Assembly: GCA_944474755.1 (NCBI GenBank)
Contig: OX104116.1
Coordinates: 10,109,547 to 10,173,546, forward strand
Length of the DNA stretch: 64,000 bases
Reading direction: 5' to 3'
From: Limnoperna fortunei
Lineage: Eukaryota; Mollusca; Bivalvia; Mytilida; Modiolidae
Position 1 is the stretch's first letter. Each line of letters opens with the position of its first letter. The translations under genes and the position numbers were made by a program. Positions 32,766-46,135 of the stretch are shown piece by piece. The notes under the pieces were generated by a model. It worked only from the letters and a program-made list of their open reading frames with translations, was not told where the DNA came from and ran no database searches.

Positions 32766-33747
32766 AAATATATTTCATTAAAATGCATAGTTGGGAATTA
32801 TAGGAATAAACAATTTCAAACGTATTATTATTGTTTGAACAATTAATTTTAAGTTTTCTACACTTTAAAAATATAAAAATGCACACTGCAAAAAGTGAGA
32901 AATTGCGCGTTTTTTATTTTCAGCATAATTTACCTCATAACATGTTTTTTAGAAAATTATTTCGCCTAATCAATTAAAAACAATTTACAAAAATTACATA
33001 GGCCATGAAATTGTTGGCGTTCTTTTGCCATAAATACGGATAATCTCCGATCTCATGATAGAGAGTACGAGTTTGAATTACCTAAAATTATGGCTTAAAT
33101 GCAATACATTTTATCTTTAAAATATTCGATCGTTTTATCTAATTTATTCGCCCTCTCACGATGAGTAACGTTTATTGAATGTACAAGCGACACGTTATTC
33201 TTTCGTGAATATTTGATAATTAAATTGAATTGTGGGCTTAGTGTTTTGTTAATCTTTTTTTCTTATTGTACTTTGATGTGGGCGTTTAATTTGGTTTTTT
33301 AAAATCCCATTCCTACTCAACATACTGTTAGGTTAAATGTTAGGTTAAATATTCAGTGACATATGTTGCCAGTCTTTTTTGCTATCGACCATCACATTAC
33401 ATGCTGTTAATCGCCGTGTTACAAAACATGTTGCCTTTACTGTCATGTTTTTTGCGAGTCATTACAAGTATTTAGATTATTGGCCTAAAATAACGACACT
33501 ATGTTTGCTTTGTTTAAGACAGGATTACACAGTTGATACAAAATAATCCTCCGTGAGAAAGACTAGATTTGCATTTATTTTTACTTCAATAATATGTATG
33601 GACTAGGAAATATTAATGCAAGTAGGTATGATGTGAATTTCATATAACATTTAGTCAATGTCAGATAAGTAACAAGTATGACATTAACACAAAAATTTAT
33701 AAGCAGGCATTAAAAATTGTATACATACACTAAAGACAAACACCAGT
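32766..33747. other. no recognised feature
   Basis: AT-rich. A doubled taggttaaat at about 33330-33350 is the only repeat seen. Confidence 0.5.
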
Positions 33748-33865
33748 AGTGCCGACAACCCCCCAAGGAGAGAGTCTCCCCTTTGCGCCACCCGTGTACC
33801 GTGTACGCGCTAGGCTGCTCTGTGAGTCGAACATTTGGGAACCTTTCCAGTGTGGTCCCAGTTAC
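33748..33865 (-). mobile_element. SINE-B head fragment (minus)
   Basis: caaccccccaaggagagagt then ctcccctttgcgccaccc, acgcgctaggctgctctgtg and 'gtggtcccag'. The body and tail are absent at the left end. Confidence 0.8.
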
Positions 33866-33984
33866 AACATGAGATCTTTTTATTTGCACTATTTCGTAGG
33901 GCTGTTCCAAATATTTCACGCTGGAATCAACTTAGAAAAAAAGGATGTTCAAGCTGGACATCAGTGTCGCTGGCACATTTTCGT

Positions 33985-36900
33985 GTCATTTGGTATGTTG
34001 TTTGTAATCTTTCTTACTTCCAAATTGACGAATAAATCTTATTTTAATCGTTTGTACATCTTGTGTACAGTGCAAGTAAAATATCTCGGTAAATTGGTAA
34101 AATTATGAGAAGTATCCAACTAAATGTTTCATTGGCAATCTTCTTGTAATGTTGAACAAATGTGAGTAATTCTATATTGTGTGTCTGATACAAACAGTTG
34201 CTATATCTTGAACTATAGTTCTCTATGATCTAATAAGACGACGAAAACCAAGAAAGTTATTAAGACATATATTTTTTATAAAATGAAATCTAAAAATAGA
34301 ACTGGCTCACTGAAGGAGCAGCCTATCATCTAACCAGTACAGCCAACTAGAATACCATGCGTATTCATTATGTCTTAAATCCATATGCGTGTCACCGATA
34401 CAAACAGCAACTACATTTAGAACTGTCCATTCTCTGATTGGTCTTATTAGAAAAAGTTATTAAGATATTTTTAATTAAAATTCAAAATAAAGTTTTTAAG
34501 ACTACTTATCATTTCTTTTTATTTTTTTATTAACAAATACAGACTCGCAGAATGCAAGGCATTTCATCTAAACAGTAGAGCCAACTAGAATACCATTACT
34601 TTTTATTGTTTGTAGAGATGTCTTTTTAACAGCTTTATAGCGTGTTTGTTTTAAAAAAAGCAGCTTAATACGTAGCTACTTATTATTCTTTGTATAATCT
34701 AATGAGACAATAAAAACCAAGTTAATAATTTTTTAATTAAAATGCATTACTGTTGTTCCAAGACTACTTGTCAGTTTAATTTTTAACTGGTATGCTGTTT
34801 GTAATTTTTTTACCTTACAATTACTGTAAGGAATTTTATATAAAGTGCAATAAAACAGAAATCGTTTGCTTACGGTGCAACTTAGATATCAGTCAATTAG
34901 GAAAATTATGAGAAGTGTCTAACTAATGCAAGGTTTGCATTCTTTTTGTCATAACAAGAAACTATTGCAGCAAAACTGACGACATTATATAGTTTTGATA
35001 AGAGAATCCTATCGACTTAACATTTCTATTGGTTAGTAACTAGTTTCAATTACGAAAGCAGTGTTTTGTGCGAATTAATGTATACTTAAAAAAATTGTTA
35101 TATTTATAGCGGAACCTTCGTCAGCGGTTAATGAACCCAACCGAAGTTAGACAATCTTTCATTAAAGAATGGACAGTATATTATGTCCCTGATTAAAGAC
35201 AGAGTTTAGCAATAAAATGTCAACCTCCCGTCATACATGTATGTGTCTCTAGATAAAATTGAACACTGACAAATACAGGATAAATCACAAACTTGTAAGC
35301 CCGATTCTCTTACATATACATGTAGCACCCTTAGATGCGATAGAGAAGCGGAAGTGTAATTGTGCTCAAATATGTTACGTCATTTGTTTTGTTGCAGAAA
35401 TAAAAATTTTCTTAATAATATGAATGCTTGTGTTTGTTTGTTTTTTAGTTTCTTCCAATTGAGCATTGTTATCACTTTGCGTCCTTTGTCGTCGGCATCT
35501 GTAAAATTTTTACATTTTAATCTTCTCTGAAACCAATTGAAACCAAGCTTCGTCATAATAAGAAACGGTGTAAAAACAATAAGTCTCCCAGCTTTGTGTT
35601 GGGCGACTTAATACTTCTATACAGTGTATCTGATGCAAACAGTGGCTATATCTTGAACTATACGTCCTTAGTTTGGTCTAATTAGACGATGAAACCGACA
35701 GAAGTTATGATTTTGTTATAATAAAAAATGCAATCTTTTTACAGACTATTTTTCATTTCCTTTTTATATTAAAAAAGAGCCTTTATAAAAGCAGTGGGTT
35801 AAGCAACAATAACACGCGTTTTTGTTATGCCTACAGAAGTGTTATTATATCAACAGTTATATATTGTGTGTCTGATACGAACAGCAGCAACATTTATAAC
35901 TATTTGTTCTCTTTATGATTTAACTAGCCGAGGAAAACCACCAAAGTTATTAAGATTTTATTTTTTAAATTTAAATTCAAAATATATTTTGTTGACTACT
36001 TGTCATTTCCTTTTTTATTAGCAAAATCAGGCCCACAGAATGCGTTGCCTTTCATCGATGCAGTAGAGCTAACTACAATGCACTTCGTTTTATTATGTCT
36101 GTATAAATGTCTTCCTGACAGCTATATTGTGTGTCTAATACAAACAAGTAGCTACATACATAACTATTTATTATTCTCTGTATAATCTAACAAGGATAAA
36201 AACCGCGTTAATTTTTTTTTTAAATTAAAATGCAGTCATGGTGTTCCAAGACTACTTGTCAGTTCCATTTTTAATTGGTATGCTGTTTGCTTTTTTCTTA
36301 CTTCACAATTGATTTAATAAAGTTTATTTTAAGCGCAACGAAACAGACATCGTTTGTTTACGGTGCAATTTAGATATCTCGGTCAATTAGGAAAATGATT
36401 AGAAGTGTCTAACTAAATGCAAGGTTTGCATTCTTTTTATCATGATAAGAAATTACAGTATTAATTCTGATGGGATAATATAGTTTTGAGAAAAGAATCC
36501 TATCGACTTTACGAATTTCTATCAGTAAATAACTAGTTTCAATTACGAAAGTAGTGTTTTTGCGAATTCTTGTATACTTGAAAAACTATGTATATATTTA
36601 TTACGGAACTTGCGTCAGCAGTTAATGGAACCAACCGAATAAAAGAATTGGATTTGCAATCTTTCATTAAAGAATGGACAGTATTTTATTTCCCTGATTA
36701 AAGGCACAGTTTAGCAATATAATGCCGACGTTTGGTATTTTGTGCATTTTTTTTTATTTACTTGACATGATATCGACGAATATATTTCCTGACTTCGTTT
36801 TTTTTCCAAGTCGGTATCCTTTAGAACACTCAAAACTTCTGCCATGTGTAACTTTAGAAGGAATTAAACAATCTATTTGTGGGCGAATCACAAAACTGTA

Positions 36901-37060
36901 CACCCGATTCTCTTACAGAGAGGACCCGGAAATGCCATAGGGACGCAAAAGTATAATTGTACTAAAACATATTACGTCATTTGTTTTGTTGTAGAAATAA
37001 AATGTTCTTGTCAATATAAATGACTTTGTTTGTGTGAGTGTTTGTTTTTTAATTTCTTTT
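33985..37060. repeat. higher-order tandem repeat: ~1.49-kb unit made of ~240-bp subunits
   Basis: The segment around 34800-35450 recurs at 36290-36990: 'gaagtgtctaacta' then aatgcaaggtttgcattct at 34912 and 36402 (offset 1490), agaatcctatcgactt, tcaattacgaaag, tctttcattaaagaatggac, and tacgtcatttgttttgttg at the end. A third, shorter copy starts at 33985 (tggtatgttgtttgtaatct and 'gagaagtatccaactaaatg'). Within each unit a ~210-265-bp subunit starts with tgtgtgtctgatacaaacag or variants at about 34180, 34388, 34641, 35622, 35861 and 36126, each followed by a taataagacgacgaaaacca-like segment. No conserved open frame. Confidence 0.85.
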
Positions 37061-38063
37061 TTTTTTAATTTGTTTTTTGTTTCAGCGGTTTTTATAAGAT
37101 GTATCATGCATCCAATTTTTATTAACACGACATTTGGTAGGAAAACGGACAATCCTTGTCTTTTGCGATTGCAATATTGACGTAACATAATATAGAATGA
37201 CAAGAAACAATATGTAAACCAAAAGCTTCGTTACTTCCTGTTACATTTTACAACTAACAATGTCATAAGCAGTAAGACTGTAAGTAACTAATTGTTTCGT
37301 TAGCATCTCTTGCGTTTCTGTACTTGCTGTCCCTATTAAAGCCAACACGCTAGCATGGGGTAGTGTAAACCTGTAAAAAATATGTTGTTCAAGGGAATGC
37401 GAGTCATAGAATCTAACATTGGTAACCGTGTTAATAACAATGAAATGAAAATCAGATAATCCAATGGTAAGATTTTACCAAAGTCTCTGACGACGCTGAG
37501 TTAGAGACGTCAAGTCTTACCAGAGGGTGTCTCACATTTTTTTAATATTGTACTGGCATCAGTGTTTTATTATCTTTTTTCATCCGTAACAGTTATTTAT
37601 AGTTTTCAGACAATTTCCCAGATGCTAATGAAAATTTATTATATGACCTGTGCCAAAAACCAATTTGACACACAGTGACGAAAAATCAAATTAAGTTTAA
37701 AGATTATTATTACAGCTATAAATACTATTTGAATCTAGCGATTTTACACAGTTAATTAGACACGCGTGTCATTAATTTTCGGACGTAATGATGAAAAATC
37801 CGCTATATATAGATGTAGCATCCAACTGTGTACCATCTGCCCATTTAAAAACAACATCCCACGCAAAGGAAGCACGTTCGAATTTTCCGTACTCTAAACA
37901 AAGACATTTTACAGTGACAAAGTTTAAAATAAATTAGAGCATTTTGTTATTCAAATTTGGTAGGGTAGTATTTAGAACAGACAATTAAATTGCCTAGTGG
38001 ACTTGTGAGGACCTAAGTAATTTTTTTAAATAAAGTTTGCATTCAGAAAATATATTGCACCAT
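37061..38063. other. no gene; one imperfect hairpin
   Basis: ggtaagattttaccaaagtc ... gacgtcaagtcttacc at about 37465-37520 can fold (ggtaaga/tcttacc and gtctct/agagac). Otherwise nothing recognised. Confidence 0.45.
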
Positions 38064-38715
38064 GAGACCTGGGACAATGTCTCCGAAGATGTCATAACTT
38101 TTATCCTAACTTTAGGACATTAAAATAGGTGTCCTTAAGACGGTCTTAGGATTGTCATAATTTTAATTCGTTTTGATTTTACATTTTTAAGTTTTAATTT
38201 TTATTATAAGAGTTTAAAGTTTGTTAAATAGCACCCACTTATTTTTTTTTAAAACGTTTCTAACAAATTTGAAGATCCGTTTTTGTACAATTCGGACTCA
38301 TTTTCTTACTCATTATAATAAATTTTATAATAAGTTAAATGTTAGCCTTATTTATATGCAAATAGTGGGGTTTTCAGGACGAAAATAAACTTTGAACAAA
38401 AACAAAGAAGAGTCCTTGCAGTAAAACTTGTTTTGTTTATTTATAAACTCACAATGAAATATGCACATTACAGACATTTTACATTTCAATTTATATATAA
38501 TTATACATTTATTGAAACATGTTTATAAAACGTTGATTTAATTTTTAAGTGCAGTCCATATCGGGTGGAATTTAGGTGATTTTAGTAAACATAGTTCTTA
38601 ATAACACATGTATAAATTATGTTTCTTAAGCTTTGCTAGAATGTTCTTATGATACCTTCAGGTGCGAGGTCTAAGACTGTCTTAAGTTAGTCCTAAATTA
38701 TGTCCCAAGACATGT
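38064..38715. mobile_element. possible MITE with inverted cttaagac/ggacataat ends
   Basis: The right end (38657-38712: ctaagactgtcttaagttag, 'tcctaaattatgtcccaagac') is an approximate reverse complement of the left end (38066-38150: 'gacctgggacaatg', 'tccttaagacggtcttagg'). Spacing within the ends differs, and no target duplication is evident. Confidence 0.45.
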
Positions 38716-38859
38716 CGTCAAACTTACTTTACGATAGTTTCGGACGCAGAACGACCACTAACCTAAACTTGGAAACAAAACGAACTAAAGATTAAAAAGA
38801 CCCGGCGACCTTTCAGTAAATAAAAAATGTATGTCTTTCACCCACGTGAAAATTTCTAT

Positions 38860-39070
38860 GATGCGTAAAAGATCACGTGCGTTTTTTTAAAGCTCATGAA
38901 AGTACCTATTTCTTTCTGCACATCGCGATATCCTATAGGCGCTCCATTGTTTAATATCTGACATCCAATTAGAATGCCTGGGACAAGAACTTGTGTTTCA
39001 AGCGTTTTGATTGGATGACACAACGTGTACAGATGAAAGCGCGTGGAGTTACATGATCAGCAGTAAGACA
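38860..39070 (+). repeat. dispersed repeat copy (family shared with 43905-44440)
   Basis: aaagatcacgtgcgtttttt, ctcatgaaagtacctatttc, 'tctgacatccaattagaa', 'acaagaac' and 'gattggatgacacaacg' occur in the same order as in the copy at 44236-44440. Confidence 0.75.
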
Positions 39071-41744
39071 TGTCAGCCCTAAAGAAAGTTTTTCAGACTT
39101 CAAACCGACAGGCCAACCCTGTAAAGAAGAATATAAAAGAATGGCATTTAGGACAATTTTGGTTGAACTATTGAGGCTGTAAACCTCAAGCTCAAGTACA
39201 AGTTTCATCATAGTACATGTATGTTTTCATCTTTAAATTTTTGCTCGCTGGAAGCAAGCATAGAATCAATTAACGATTTTGAAATTTGTGTTAAATGCAG
39301 AAGAATCAAAGAATTTTAGAACAAAAAATATGTTTTCAACGTTTGAGGTTGATAATATTTTGAGTTATTTTTTCTTCACTGTCTCAAGCGGGAAAAATCA
39401 AGTGAATACAGATTGCCTTGCCTCTGTGACGTTAATGTTATTAAATCGCAACACCTGATAATAACTTCTCACCTTCAATGGGTGAGATGGCAATGGGCAC
39501 TGCTTATTTTACCTGTTAACGTGTTGTTGCTAAAATATTTTTAAAAGTTTGTGCAATGTCGTTTCCTACTTTATTTCTAACGATGCAAAGAGTTTTGTGA
39601 TTTTGTCATCAATAAGTGTTCATTACATCTGATGGAATTGTTTTGTTTATTATTTTATTATACCTACAATGCGTGACAATATTGTAATGGAACTATTTTC
39701 TAAATCAAGGAGCAATCATCATTTATACGTCTCGGTGCAGACATACAGAAAACAAGAAAATCCGTCATGCCGCAAACTATATTGTAGAAATAAGTATGAA
39801 CCTAATTACAAGATAATACCAGTTTCACACCAAACCCAATTAAGTTGACTCTTCCAGCTAAAAATAACTCATAATGGCATAATGAATCTCTTACAGAAAA
39901 GAGAACTTCTTCACGAATACATAAAGTAAATAATGCAAACTAGGAATCATATACTTAATCTGCACACCACTTTGATATTGAAGACATTGAAAATCAAAGA
40001 CTTGGTACTGTTAGGTATTCCAGCCTCAGCCCTTGCACGTGCCGGATATGGATTTCGTCATTAAGGTATTGTCACTACTCCAAACTACACTTTTCTGTTG
40101 AAATTGTATTTGCCATACGTCTAGCCTATTTCCCTTTTGATTTATTGTTTTAGTCACTCGTTATGAATTAAGCGGAAATACTTCTTTGACATTGCTATTT
40201 TAATAGATTTTGGTTTTTGTTTCAACCTTTTTATGGATTTCACAACCATATAATTTTGGCTAAAATTACCGATAGACATAATACAAGGCAATCGGTTTTT
40301 AGTACATCGCATTGACTTTATCTTCAATATATATGAGACTCGCACATACTATGAAAAAAGGCCATTACAAAAGACCAATATCCTTATAGTATATATGACA
40401 TGAACTCTTTGATACTGTAAATATAAGTCCTGGACTTTTTTTTTTAAATCTTACAAGGCATGAGAAAATTTACAATACAATGTACATTTTCAAGAGCATA
40501 ATTGATAAAAATAACCGATTAGTATTTTTTCACACTGGATCTAGATATTGTTTGATATTAAACTTAAAAATCTGGCACGTGTTAGAACGTTGAAAGTACA
40601 TTTTCTAAAAAGGAATCACTCCAACAAACATTATCGACCGGGACTGATTTTCTTCAAAATCAGTTTAAGAAAATTTCATAACAATCGGATACGAAATATA
40701 GGTTTTAGAACACTAACAAGTCTAAAAGACGGACGCTTGTCATTTCATTTTTTTTTCGCTGGTGGTGGACGCGATGTTTTAAACAGTATTGTAATAGGAA
40801 TGTTCAATCAAAGTGATTCCTTATACAGATTCACCAAACGCATCAAAGCAGTATATTACCTTTTCGATACCGATATAATCTCTATTGTATGATCGATGAA
40901 GATTTTGATATAACGTTGTAATATAACAAAAACGTTTTGACCTTTTTTAGTCTGGTCTATGATGTTTACTTTCTGTCCGTCGCTTTATTTTCTAAAGAAA
41001 TCATTTCTTTTTCTTTATATTAACGTCCATTTAAAGCTAGAGCGGCATACAGTATAAAATTGCATGTATTTTCACTAATTAATATCCCAACGTCATATAT
41101 ATTATATTTTGGTATGAACAGATAATTTTCAGATTGAACAATATAATAACAATGTTGGACGTGAAAAACATAATTTTGTTTGAATGAAAATCCAATTACA
41201 CGGAAACGTACGGACAAAATATACTTAAGGGCAATAAAGAACAAGCTTGATTGTTAAGTGAGATGAAAATTTGGTCTCTACTTAATAATAAATTGATCCA
41301 TATTTCCGTCCAGAGAACTCTTATATTGTTACAACAGGGTTTTATTATAGGTTTTATGCGAAAACTGAATACTTATTCGAATAAGAATCAAACTGGACAC
41401 ATTGAATAAATTACGGTTGAGGTTAATAAACTTCGGGGTCATCAAAGAACATCAAGAATTGTTGTAGTGACCTTTTATTTAATATAGTGTGATACATACC
41501 TTGGGCTTTGAAACGGTGTTAAATTTACATATTATAAAGAAAATAGAGAAATGTGATTCTTTAATGATATACGTCTAGACTTTAACAATACTTATTGCAA
41601 AAGCCCACGTTTTTAAAATGTCACGTTTAATTATATTGACATTGTTTAAAGATAATTTACTCAAATTATGCATCGATAGTATTATACAATTACTAACTTT
41701 GATATAGGATTCAATTGGGACGATTTCTCAACAAATATATAATT
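39071..41744. other. no recognised gene
   Basis: AT-rich. The 114-codon open frame at 40548-40892 (+) is basic and has no recognisable domain, splice context or start context; I leave it uncalled. A run of nine or more T occurs at about 40437-40444. Confidence 0.45.
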
Positions 41745-41860
41745 TTCATCTAGCCTAGCGTCCTACATTTTTGAGGGTTGAGATATTCAGATAGCGACTG
41801 CATATTAAAGGACGTTATTGTTTTGTTACATGTCGAATAAAACCAACTTATCCTCGTCTG
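41745..41860 (+). repeat. dispersed repeat copy (pairs with 63640)
   Basis: tttttgagggttgagatatt, 'agatagcgactgcatat' and attgttttgttacatgtcga-like sequence match 63684-63750 in the same order. Confidence 0.7.
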
Positions 41861-43904
41861 TAGTAGCAAATCTATTACCAGTAGACGCGTCCATTGTTGT
41901 TTACCAGATTACTGTGTTACAGACGCGTTTATGAATTAAATACATAGATTGAGATGGCTGTTCTGATTGACTACCGACATAATTCTGCTTTCTTTCAATT
42001 TGTATGATAAAACGTTTTGTATTTTTGTATAGGGCTCTGGTTGACCGCTTTTGGTCTATTTTTGGAGTAAAACTGTGACAGCGGACAAAAAATAATAATA
42101 TTACGATGCAATTTCAGAACTTTTGCAAATTATCAAGAACCGAAAGTAATGTTTAGACAAATAAAAACACTTAAAATTCTATTCATATTATAATTGTATT
42201 TACCCTTCACAAATATAACGATGCTAATGTTGGTGTGAAACTGAAAAATATGTCTTGAATTAAAATTTTAATCCTTTGCAATAATCGCATAGAACTGGTT
42301 CCATTTCTGCACTGAAATAAAATTAAAAGTACAAACCTTTTATTCTTCCGTTTTATCTCCTTCATCAGGACGTTTTTGGTTACAAATCCCATAAGTTTTT
42401 ATGTCACGTTAATGCTGGGCTCCGTATAAATTTTCACAGATTAAAGTACTATAATCTATTATCATTAATCTCTCTTACATGTCACAATTTTATATTGTGA
42501 ATCGTATATCTTAAATGTTGCAGAAAACATCAAAAGGACATTTATATATTTTTAAAAAATGCAATTAAATGGCGACAAACATTATAGTTTAGTTTAAAAT
42601 AAAACCGAAAAACGAACGAACAAAAACATTAAAACGTCTAAAGAAAATATTAAACTACAAATTGATTAAACAAAATTCACTTTGTTTTAGCATTTTACTA
42701 ACATTAGTATATGAGTACAAGTTGTTTTTTTCTAAAATGAATCAGTGTACATGTATGAACGAGATAAATTGACTAACTTCGGGTTTCTTGTAATGCTTGT
42801 GAGTGTGTTAGCAAGTTCATATACCGATAAATTCTGTAAAAACATGTTTAATTTATTATAATTCACACAATTCCTTATAATTCACACATTTAATAATAAT
42901 TTTCACTTTCAATTATTTAATTTTATTGCAACGTGTATTCATACACTAGACCCGTTCGTCCAAAAAATGAAAAATAAATGTCGACCAAACATGATGTTAT
43001 AATGAATATTCTACTTTACATTTTCTATTCCGGTTTTAATAGGAGGATTGTTGTCACGTGACGTCACATATTTTCCATACACGGTTAGTAGATTTCATTT
43101 TTTTACGGGGACTCAAGCTTGTAACTGCCTGTGTAACTAATAATATTGGAATTATACGTTCTTAATTCTGACTGCATTGTATAGTCTTTTTAATGCGATT
43201 ATATAATGCAGTGTTAGATATATACAAAACATTCTTTCTTGTATGTTATGTGATACCTTTAAAATACAGTTTATTTATAATAAAGTTTCCCTCAGGAAAT
43301 CTATAGTAGCAAAACTGGAACATTCAATTTAAATTAGCCTGGAATATGTATTTGTTAATTAAACTAGCAACTACTTCGTGTACATTTACAGAAAAATAAT
43401 CATCTTTTATGATCCTTGTGTAATTAAAAATGACGATTCATTCTTTCATGGTAGATAAAAAATAATCACTCACATGCAGAAGATGCATTTATAAGTTAAT
43501 TAAATACAATCTTGTGTTTTACCGCTTTTGAATCCGATAACACGGAAAAAAGAATAAAATCACGGACAAAAATAACATCAGTATGTAAAATAAAATGTAG
43601 TATTTGTATCAAGATATTTTAGTGTAAATTTTACCTCTTAATTAATAAAATACGCTTTTGAAGTTTCTAAGTTGGTTTAAATTTTGTAAGTAAAGCATGA
43701 TTAAATAAGATTGTTTCCTTTTCCATTTTTGGCCGCGTTGCACCTGGTGCAAAACCAAGTAATACATGTATTATTGTTTAGTCGGGAGCGGGCGGTGCAG
43801 AAATAGTTACAAGCTTGTATAATAAACTCATACAGCTTTCAAGGCAGATCCCAGTTTTTCCGTAAATGGCCGATATCTAGTATAGATGAACCCGCGCGAA
43901 ATTA
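41861..43904. other. AT-rich DNA, no recognised feature
   Basis: No coding signal or repeats shared with the rest of the window. Local duplicated ttataattcacaca at about 42857-42892. Confidence 0.5.
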
Positions 43905-44440
43905 TCTGTAATCCTTGCGTCATCCAATAAAAATGTGTGACACAAGAACGTTGTTATTGTAACATAGTAGTTTACTATAAGTGTGAAACGTTGTTGGTTT
44001 TCGAAAGAAATGTTCCATCATGCGCTTTTAGGAAAGCCCGTGTGATCTTCCCCATATGGTTGCATTTATTTTTTTTCGCTCGTTGCGATGAGCACCACTA
44101 TTGAAAAAAACAGCATTGCTATCATTTGTGGAAGATTGTAAGGATCTTGCATACGTTTTGAGGAAATACCAGGCAATATTCCACGAGTGATAGAAACTAC
44201 ATGTATTTTCTAGAGTGCAGTGCAGCAGCGAAACGTCACTAATAGAAAATCACGCGCGCTTTCCTAAAGCGCATCAAAGTACTGATTTCTTTCGTAAACG
44301 AACAACTTAAACATCGCCATATTCTATAGACTCTCATTTGTTTAAGACTCTATTGTGTTCGACATCTAATCAGAACGCCCGAAACAAGAACGTTGTTATC
44401 TTACTTAGTTATGATTGGATGACGCAACGAGTAAAGATGT
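43905..44440. repeat. large imperfect inverted repeat (foldback), third copy at 38860
   Basis: The right arm (44236-44440) reads aatcacgcgcgctttcctaa, 'agcgcatcaaag', atttctttcgtaaacgaaca, 'acaagaacgttgttat' and 'attggatgacgcaac'. The left arm (43905-44065) holds the same motifs reverse-complemented in the same order: cctttgcgtcatccaat-like, acaagaacgttgttat, cgaaagaaat, 'atgcgcttttaggaaag' and 'gtgtgatctt'. The ~170-bp centre is unrelated. CCAAT boxes occur in both arms. It could be a foldback transposon or a duplicated promoter-like segment. Confidence 0.72.
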
Positions 44441-44595
44441 GTGCGAGTGATCTCATCTGTACCATAGATCAACCATATACGAAATAAATGCCGGTCTTTC
44501 CGAAAAAGTATGCAAGAACATACCTCACTTTACAGAAAGATTACAAACAGATTAAAATTGTGCAACTGCTTTTATGATATTGTTAAAAATTTAAC

Positions 44596-44835
44596 AAAGC
44601 AAATTTTACAGAAGACGGTACCTATTTTATGTATCAACTTCTCTTAAAGCTTTCAACTAAGTTACCTACATTTTCATGGAAAGACTGCACACATGTAGAA
44701 GTTTTGCATGTTCTATTTTTTAGCAAAGTCACAAACATAGGAACTGAGTTTTGTTAAGCATTTTGTCATACTTCGGAACTTAATTTTCAGTAAATTTAAC
44801 AGAAGACGGTATCTATGTTTAATCAACACCACCTG
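44596..44835. repeat. direct repeat, ~193-bp offset
   Basis: aaattttacagaagacggta then 'cctattttatgtatcaac' recurs as aaatttaacagaagacggta then tctatgtttaatcaac. No gene between them. Confidence 0.7.
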
Positions 44836-45289
44836 CAGTTAATTTTTTATTTGATTTATCTTTGACGACTTTAAGCATAATAGTTAAAAGAGGGATTTCG
44901 CAAGTTATCTGTCGTCCTACACGTTTTTAGAAATTGCACATGATAGCACGTCTCAGGCAAAGTTCGGAAAATTCGGCGGCAATAATTGTTTTCGCTAACT
45001 TTAACAATGAATTTCTTCGCTCAATTAAGTACAAAATAACTGTTAAACATGTGAACTTATTTTAAAAAAAAGAGTCATGCCAAAACCACATATTTCTCGT
45101 GTATACTTCCGGTTAAGATAGATAGAATTGCAATTTGCGTGGTCTAGTAAACACGAACAACCAGTATGAGCAAACAAAAGCTACCCTGTATGACCACTGT
45201 TTAAGACTGCATGCGATGAACTAATATAACAACTGCAGGAAAATGTTTGTATCTTGTATGGATGTAGTATATACAGGGCAAAACTCGAC

Positions 45290-45360
45290 TAAAGGTCATA
45301 ATACGGAAATCCAGACCGCGGACCATGCAGTTAAAGAGTGCCACGCACATTGCTTAATGC
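45290..45360 (+). mobile_element. SINE-B body fragment
   Basis: aaaggtcataatacggaaat, ccagaccgcggaccatg and agagtgccacgcacattgct. Head and tail absent. Confidence 0.75.
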
Positions 45361-45403
45361 ATACCCATTTTCTCGTTTCAATGCGTTCTAGTTTGTTTTC
45401 TTT

Positions 45404-45404
<1 letters not shown>

Positions 45405-45441
<37 letters not shown>
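45405..45441. repeat. homopolymer run of 37 T
   Basis: An unbroken T run. Read on the minus strand it is a poly(A), but no retrogene is recognisable next to it. Confidence 0.95.
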
Positions 45442-45442
<1 letters not shown>

Positions 45443-46007
45443 TTTGAAGTATATTATGCAAATAAATGTAATTATTCCAAAAATACTCGCTCAAGATTAA
45501 TTAGGCCTAGAAACGTTGATTTGACAAGGTGATTGATATTAGCTTATGTGATTACACAGATATATAGAGGTAATAAGATTACCAACAATTCAAGTACTAT
45601 TCAACCATTCTAAAATCCAATAGTTATTCTACCATTAAGACAAGCTTTATCATATTTAATCATGTAATTTGTCTGAATATGCTATCATGTAGTGGATAGT
45701 AAAATAGATCACTATCTTGTTTCCCAGGGTTAATTAAATAAAATTATTAACGCATAAACCAAAAACGTAGTTCATGTTGATCCTTTTGTATCCACTTTCC
45801 TTGTGTAATAATTTGCCCACGCGGAATATAATTACTTAAATTTAATTAAAACTAATAACGTCTGTAGACATATTTAATTATGATTATAAGCTAAATATGA
45901 TCTGCTTCGAAATTTTTGTGTCATTTACTATCGTTTTTTAAAAGGTTGGAGCATTATTGGTTAATGTCTTAAAGTTCAATACGCGACAGAATAAATTGCA
46001 TCAAATT

Positions 46008-46135
46008 TAAGTGGCCGCTACAAAAGGCCCCGATTTTTCGTCGATACCCAAGACTAAATTCTTTCCCAGTGACAGTAAAAACTGTTCACAAGGTCCATCC
46101 ATTTTCACCGTTGATTTATTGTTTGTTAATAATTT
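46008..46135 (+). mobile_element. SINE-B fragment, central part
   Basis: gtggccgctacaaaaggccc, 'ttcccagtgacagtaaaaact' split by small changes, then gttgatttattgtttgttaa. It stops before the tail. Confidence 0.75.

Noticed and set aside
36722..36940. Open frame inside the tandem array
   Set aside because: Not conserved in the paralogous unit 1.49 kb upstream.
40548..40892. 114-codon open frame (+)
   Set aside because: Basic composition but no domain, splice or repeat evidence; one frame of this size is expected by chance in 64 kb.
45243..45500. Open frame with a long Phe run
   Set aside because: The Phe run is the 37-T homopolymer, and the N-terminal part is SINE-B.
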